Assembly (NCBI RefSeq): GCF_024391045.1
Contig: NZ_JANFCZ010000008.1
Location: 62,001 to 126,000 of the forward strand
Source: Pseudarthrobacter sulfonivorans
GTDB taxonomy: Bacteria; Actinomycetota; Actinomycetes; Actinomycetales; Micrococcaceae
DNA: 64,000 nucleotides
Direction: 5' to 3'
Shown here: one piece after another, positions 60,046 through 64,000 of the stretch
How the letters are laid out: every line of letters begins with the position of its first letter
Numbering within the stretch: position 1 is the stretch's first letter
Position numbers and translations under genes: made by a program
Notes under the pieces: generated by a model
The model's input: only the letters and a program-made list of their open reading frames with translations
Told to the model about the DNA's origin: nothing
Databases searched by the model: none

Positions 60046-61137
60046 ATGACCAGCTTCATTCCCACCCCCACCGTCCCGGCACCGGACATCGTGCGCTGCG
60101 CCTACATGGAGATCGTGGTCACGGACCTCGCCAAGTCCCGTGAGTTCTACGTGGACCTCCTCGGCCTGCACGTCACCGAGGAAGACGAGAACAACATCTA
60201 CCTGCGCTCCCTGGAGGAGTTCATCCACCACAACCTGGTGCTGCGCAAGGGCCCCATCGCCGCCGTCGCAGCCTTTGCCTACCGCGTGAAGTCCGCCGCC
60301 GAGGTGGACGCCGCCGAGGCCTACTACCGCGAGCTGGGCTGCCGCGTGGAGCGCCGCAAGGAAGGCTTCACCAAGGGCATCGGCGACTCCGTCCGCGTCG
60401 AGGACCCGCTGGGCTTCCCCTACGAATTCTTCTACGACGTGGAGCACGTGGAACGCCTCACCCAGCGCTACGACCTCTACTCCGCCGGTGAATTGGTCCG
60501 CCTGGACCACTTCAACCAGGTCACCCCGGATGTCCCCCGCGGCCGCGCCTACCTGGAGGACCTCGGCTTCCGCGTCTCCGAGGACATCAAGGATTCCGAC
60601 GGCGTCACGTACGCCGCGTGGATGCACCGCAAGCAGACGGTCCACGACACCGCCCTCACCGGCGGCAACGGCCCGCGCATGCACCACGTCGCCTTCGCCA
60701 CGCACGAGAAGCACAACATCATCCAGATCTGCGACAAGATGGGTGCCCTGCGCATCAGCGACCGGATCGAACGCGGCCCCGGCCGGCACGGCGTCTCCAA
60801 CGCCTTCTACCTCTACATCCTGGACCCGGACGGGCACCGCATCGAGATCTACACCCAGGACTACTACACCGGCGACCCGGACAACCCCACCATCACCTGG
60901 GACGTCCACGACAACCAGCGCCGCGACTGGTGGGGCAACCCGGTAGTCCCTTCCTGGTACACCGAGGCCTCCCTGGTCCTGGACCTGGACGGCAACCCGC
61001 AGCCCATCATCGAGCGCACCGACGCCTCGGAAATGGCCGTGACCGTGGGTGCCGACGGCTTCTCCTACACCCGTGAGCCCGGCGAGGAAATGGGCTTCGG
61101 CCAGAAGAGCGGCTTCAAGCTGGGAGCGCAGCTGTAG
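60046..61137 (+). CDS. hpaD: Homoprotocatechuate 2,3-dioxygenase (extradiol, Mn/Fe)
   Basis: A 363-residue type I extradiol dioxygenase that opens the ring of 3,4-dihydroxyphenylacetate. Counting from the ATG, metal ligands fall at His155 (RLDHFNQ), His214 (RMHHVAF) and Glu267 (RIEIYTQ). The second-sphere residues His200, Arg243, Tyr257 and Arg293 also match the numbering of the well-studied HPCD/MndD enzymes. The Arthrobacter globiformis MndD uses Mn(II); the metal here cannot be read from sequence. hpaH starts 2 bp after the stop. Confidence 0.96.
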   Translation: MTSFIPTPTVPAPDIVRCAYMEIVVTDLAKSREFYVDLLGLHVTEEDENNIYLRSLEEFIHHNLVLRKGPIAAVAAFAYRVKSAAEVDAAEAYYRELGCRVERRKEGFTKGIGDSVRVEDPLGFPYEFFYDVEHVERLTQRYDLYSAGELVRLDHFNQVTPDVPRGRAYLEDLGFRVSEDIKDSDGVTYAAWMHRKQTVHDTALTGGNGPRMHHVAFATHEKHNIIQICDKMGALRISDRIERGPGRHGVSNAFYLYILDPDGHRIEIYTQDYYTGDPDNPTITWDVHDNQRRDWWGNPVVPSWYTEASLVLDLDGNPQPIIERTDASEMAVTVGADGFSYTREPGEEMGFGQKSGFKLGAQL

Positions 61138-61139
61138 CC

Positions 61140-61925
61140 ATGCTGGATGACAGGACCATCGAAGCCATCGCGGACGAACTGCTTGAGGCCGCCCGGACCC
61201 GCACCCCGGTTCCGCGCCTGACCGCCCGCTACCCGGAGATGACCGTCGAGGATTCCTACGCGGTGCAGCGGTTGTGGCGGCGCCGGAACGAGGACGCCGG
61301 CAGGACCCTGGTGGGCCGCAAGATCGGCCTGACGTCCAAGGCCATGCAGGCCGCCACCGGCATCACAGAACCAGATTACGGCGCCATCTTTGATGACATG
61401 GTGCTGGAGACCGGGTGCTTGGTGGAGTGGGACAAATATACCCACCCCCGGGTGGAGGTGGAGCTGGCGTTTGTCCTCAAGGATGCCCTCAAGGGCCCCG
61501 GCTGCACCATCTTCGATGTCCTGAACGCCACCGACTACGTGGTCCCGGCCCTCGAGATCCTGGACTCGCGGATTGAGATGGAGGGCCGGACCATTGTGGA
61601 TACCATCTCGGACAACGCCGCGATGGGCGCCATGGTAATCGGCGGCAACCCGGTCAAACCGGACGCTGTGGATCTTCGCTGGGTCTCCGCCATCCTCTAC
61701 AAGAACCAGACCGTGGAGGAAACCGGTGTGGCCGCCGGGGTCCTGGACCACCCCGCCAACGGCGTGCACTGGCTCGCGAACAAGATCGCCGCGCACGGGG
61801 ACTCGATGAAGGCCGGCGACATCATCCTCGCCGGGTCCTTCACCCGGCCCATGTGGGTTTACAAGGGCGATACCGTCCACGCCGACTACGGACCCTTGGG
61901 GGTTGTGACATGCCGCTTCGACTAG
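61140..61925 (+). CDS. hpaH: 2-oxo-hept-4-ene-1,7-dioate hydratase
   Basis: A 261-residue FAH-superfamily hydratase of the HpaH/MhpD type that adds water to the oxo-heptenedioate intermediate. Marks are [31 protein letters not shown] (metal Glu residues), [11 protein letters not shown] and the ending [13 protein letters not shown]. It lies between hpaD and hpaI, and its end overlaps hpaI by 16 bp, so translation is coupled. The assignment is by motif and position together. Confidence 0.92.
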   Translation: MLDDRTIEAIADELLEAARTRTPVPRLTARYPEMTVEDSYAVQRLWRRRNEDAGRTLVGRKIGLTSKAMQAATGITEPDYGAIFDDMVLETGCLVEWDKYTHPRVEVELAFVLKDALKGPGCTIFDVLNATDYVVPALEILDSRIEMEGRTIVDTISDNAAMGAMVIGGNPVKPDAVDLRWVSAILYKNQTVEETGVAAGVLDHPANGVHWLANKIAAHGDSMKAGDIILAGSFTRPMWVYKGDTVHADYGPLGVVTCRFD

Positions 61926-62713
61926 AGGACACGTTCCGGGATGCCCTCGCTGCCGCGGGCCGGCCGCTGGCCGGGATGTGGGTGTGCTCCGGCAGCCCGC
62001 TGATCGCCGAACTGTGCGCCGGGTCCGGACTGGACTGGCTCCTGGTGGATGCCGAGCACAGCCCCAACGGGCTCGAATCCATCCTCGCCCAGCTACAGGC
62101 CGTCAACGGCTACCCGGTCCACACCTTGGTCCGGCCGCCGGTGAACGACACCGTGGTGATCAAGCAGTACCTGGACCTGGGCGTGCAGAACTTGCTGATC
62201 CCCATGGTCAACTCGGCCGCCGACGCCGAAGCGGCCGTGGCAGCCACCCGCTACCCGCCCCAGGGTGTCCGCGGGGTCGGTTCGGCCCTCGCCCGGGCCG
62301 CCCGCTGGAACCGGGTCCCGGACTACCTCGCCCGCGCCAACGAGACCATCAGCGTCACGGTCCAGATCGAGTCGACGGCAGCTGTTGACCATGTGGAAGA
62401 CATCCTCGCGGTCGACGGCGTGGACGCCATCTTCCTCGGACCGTCCGACCTCGCCGCGTCTATGGGGTTACTGGGACAGCAGGAACACCCCGAGGTGCGC
62501 GCCGCCGTCGAACACTGCCTGTCCGCCGCGAAGGCGGCCGGGAAGCCCGCGGGCGTCAACGCGTTCAACCCCGCCACGGCGGAATATTACCTCGCCAACG
62601 GTGCCAACTTCATCCTGGTGGGCGCCGACGTCGCCCTCCTGGCCCGCGGCTCCGAAGCCCTCGCGGCGCAGTACATCAAGCCCAAGAACGGCGACTCCCC
62701 CGCCAGCTACTAA
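61910..62713 (+). CDS. hpaI: 4-hydroxy-2-oxoheptanedioate aldolase
   Basis: A 267-residue class II (metal-dependent) pyruvate aldolase. Signatures are LVDAEHSPNGLES (His), TLVRPPVNDTVVIKQYLDLGVQNLLIPMV (Arg), VQIES (metal Glu) and FLGPSDLAASMG (metal Asp). It splits 4-hydroxy-2-oxoheptanedioate to pyruvate and succinic semialdehyde. ATG 61910 has GGGGG 7 nt upstream and starts inside hpaH. The following gene takes the semialdehyde. Confidence 0.94.
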   Translation: MPLRLEDTFRDALAAAGRPLAGMWVCSGSPLIAELCAGSGLDWLLVDAEHSPNGLESILAQLQAVNGYPVHTLVRPPVNDTVVIKQYLDLGVQNLLIPMVNSAADAEAAVAATRYPPQGVRGVGSALARAARWNRVPDYLARANETISVTVQIESTAAVDHVEDILAVDGVDAIFLGPSDLAASMGLLGQQEHPEVRAAVEHCLSAAKAAGKPAGVNAFNPATAEYYLANGANFILVGADVALLARGSEALAAQYIKPKNGDSPASY

Positions 62714-62739
62714 CCGCCCCTTCCCAAAGGACTTCCGTC

Positions 62740-64000
62740 ATGACAGTCACTTCCGCGCTACCCCCTGCCCATTTTCCTGCCATGTCCCCCGAGCGTGAGG
62801 CGTCCCTGCTCGCGTCGGTGCCCACGGGCCTGTTGATCGGCGGTGAGTGGGTGGACGCGTCCGACGGCGGCACGTTTGAGGTGCACGATCCGGCCACCGG
62901 GGAGGTCCTCGCCACCCTCGCGTCCGCCACGAGCGCTGATGCGGTTGCGGCGCTGGACGCCGCCGACGCCGTGCAGGCCTCCTGGGCGCGGACCGCACCC
63001 CGGGTGCGGGCCGAGATCCTCCGCCGTGCCTTTGACCTGGTCACCGAACGCGCCGAAGACTTCGCCCTGCTGATGACTTTGGAGATGGGCAAACCGCTGG
63101 CCGAGGCCCGCGGTGAGGTCACCTACGGTGCCGAGTTCCTGCGCTGGTTCTCCGAGGAAACGGTCCGTGACTACGGCCGCTACCTCACCTCCCCCGAGGG
63201 CAAGAACAAGATCCTGGTCCAGCACAAACCCGTGGGCCCGTGCCTGCTGATCACGCCGTGGAACTTCCCGCTCGCGATGGCCACCCGCAAAGTCGCCCCC
63301 GCGATTGCCGCCGGCTGCACCATGGTCCTCAAACCCGCCAAACTCACGCCTTTGACGGCGCAGTACTTCGCGCAGACCATGCTCGACGCCGGCCTCCCGC
63401 CCGGAGTGCTCAACGTCGTCGCCTCCTCCAGCGCGTCGGGGATCTCCGGGCCGCTCCTGAAGGACTCCCGGCTGCGGAAGGTGAGCTTTACCGGGTCAAC
63501 CCCGGTGGGCAAGCGCCTCATGGCCGACGCCGCCCAGAACGTGCTGCGCGCCTCGATGGAACTCGGCGGGAACGCTCCCTTCATCGTGTTCGAAGACGCC
63601 GACCTCGATGCCGCCGTCGACGGGGCCATGGCAGCCAAGATGCGGAACATGGGCGAAGCCTGCACCGCCGCCAACCGCTTCCTCGTCCACGAGTCGGTCG
63701 CGCAGGAGTTCACCAAGAAGTTCGCTGCCGCGATGGGTGCCCTGGCCACCGGCCGCGGCACCGACCCCGCCACCCAGGTGGGCCCGCTCATCGATTCCGG
63801 CGCCCGCGACGACGTCCACGCCCTCGTCACCGCCGCCGTCGACGCCGGGGCCGTCGCCGTCACCGGCGGTACCCCGGTGGACGGGCCGGGCTACTTCTAC
63901 CCGCCCACCGTGCTCGCCAACGTCCCCAATGATGCCGCGATCCTGGGCCAGGAAATCTTCGGGCCCGTCGCCCCCATCACCACCTTCACCTCTGAAGAAG
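62740..64000 (+). CDS. gabD: Succinate-semialdehyde dehydrogenase (C-terminus cut by window edge)
   Basis: At least 420 residues of an NAD(P)-dependent aldehyde dehydrogenase of the SSADH type. Visible features are ITPWNFPLAMATRKVAPAIAAGC, SFTGSTPVGKRLM, catalytic Glu in SMELGGNAPF and Cys in GEACTAANRF. It oxidises the succinic semialdehyde from HpaI to succinate, closing the pathway. ATG 62740 has AAAGG upstream. The last part lies beyond the right edge. Confidence 0.92.
   Translation, partial: MTVTSALPPAHFPAMSPEREASLLASVPTGLLIGGEWVDASDGGTFEVHDPATGEVLATLASATSADAVAALDAADAVQASWARTAPRVRAEILRRAFDLVTERAEDFALLMTLEMGKPLAEARGEVTYGAEFLRWFSEETVRDYGRYLTSPEGKNKILVQHKPVGPCLLITPWNFPLAMATRKVAPAIAAGCTMVLKPAKLTPLTAQYFAQTMLDAGLPPGVLNVVASSSASGISGPLLKDSRLRKVSFTGSTPVGKRLMADAAQNVLRASMELGGNAPFIVFEDADLDAAVDGAMAAKMRNMGEACTAANRFLVHESVAQEFTKKFAAAMGALATGRGTDPATQVGPLIDSGARDDVHALVTAAVDAGAVAVTGGTPVDGPGYFYPPTVLANVPNDAAILGQEIFGPVAPITTFTSEE

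Overview
The window is a high-GC actinobacterial chromosome segment. Gene content, gene order and coding style best fit Arthrobacter sensu lato (Arthrobacter/Pseudarthrobacter, Micrococcaceae). This assignment rests on recognised protein families, for example a homoprotocatechuate dioxygenase whose metal-ligand positions match the Arthrobacter globiformis Mn enzyme, and not on a database search. No rRNA, tRNA, CRISPR array, transposase, phage gene or replication origin was seen.

Layout. Positions 1-24,300 are mostly housekeeping: dacB (cut by the left edge), ppa, an esterase/DUF429 pair, phosphoketolase xfp, a HAD phosphatase, an AbiEi/DUF559-like protein, serS, a lipid kinase, pheA, a rhodanese, an amidase, small proteins, a NERD protein, pgm, a nitroreductase next to a uracil permease, an SGNH hydrolase coupled to a GAF-ANTAR regulator, and two small unknowns. 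Positions 24,270-31,353 hold glycerate kinase, a methyltransferase and a signalling block: a STAS-like protein, a REC-GAF-histidine kinase, a GGDEF-EAL protein and an EAL protein. Positions 31,392-36,193 hold a GDPD phosphodiesterase, a HAD phosphatase and a small surface-polysaccharide module: a GT2 synthase, a 52-residue protein that is mostly a LAxTG-type sorting signal, and a secreted GH26-like hydrolase. Positions 36,516-40,318 hold an orphan sulfonate-type binding protein, an aminotransferase, a GNAT protein and an AlkD-like protein.

Positions 40,315-53,163 look like a sialic-acid utilisation locus: a PfkB sugar kinase divergent from a sialidase without a signal peptide; a peptide/sialic-acid-type ABC importer (Tat lipoprotein binding protein, permease, a fused permease-ATPase, second ATPase); then nanA-like lyase, nanK-like ROK kinase, nanE epimerase and nagA. 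Together they would release sialic acid, import it and convert it through ManNAc, ManNAc-6-P and GlcNAc-6-P to GlcN-6-P. Between nanA and nanK sits a nested palindrome of about 325 bp.

Positions 53,311 to the right edge form a homoprotocatechuate (3,4-dihydroxyphenylacetate) meta-cleavage locus: an IclR regulator, an FAD aromatic hydroxylase, an unusual FAH-RraA fusion, a GntR regulator, hpaE, hpaD, hpaH, hpaI and a succinate-semialdehyde dehydrogenase (cut by the right edge). The end products would be pyruvate and succinate.

Three themes run through the window. (1) At least six genes have a TANNNT hexamer exactly 6 nt before the start codon, the pattern of leaderless transcripts. (2) Several families of intergenic inverted repeats sit at gene 3' ends, mostly between convergent genes, and two repeat elements supply the last codons of genes. 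(3) Translationally coupled overlaps (GTGA/ATGA) are common.
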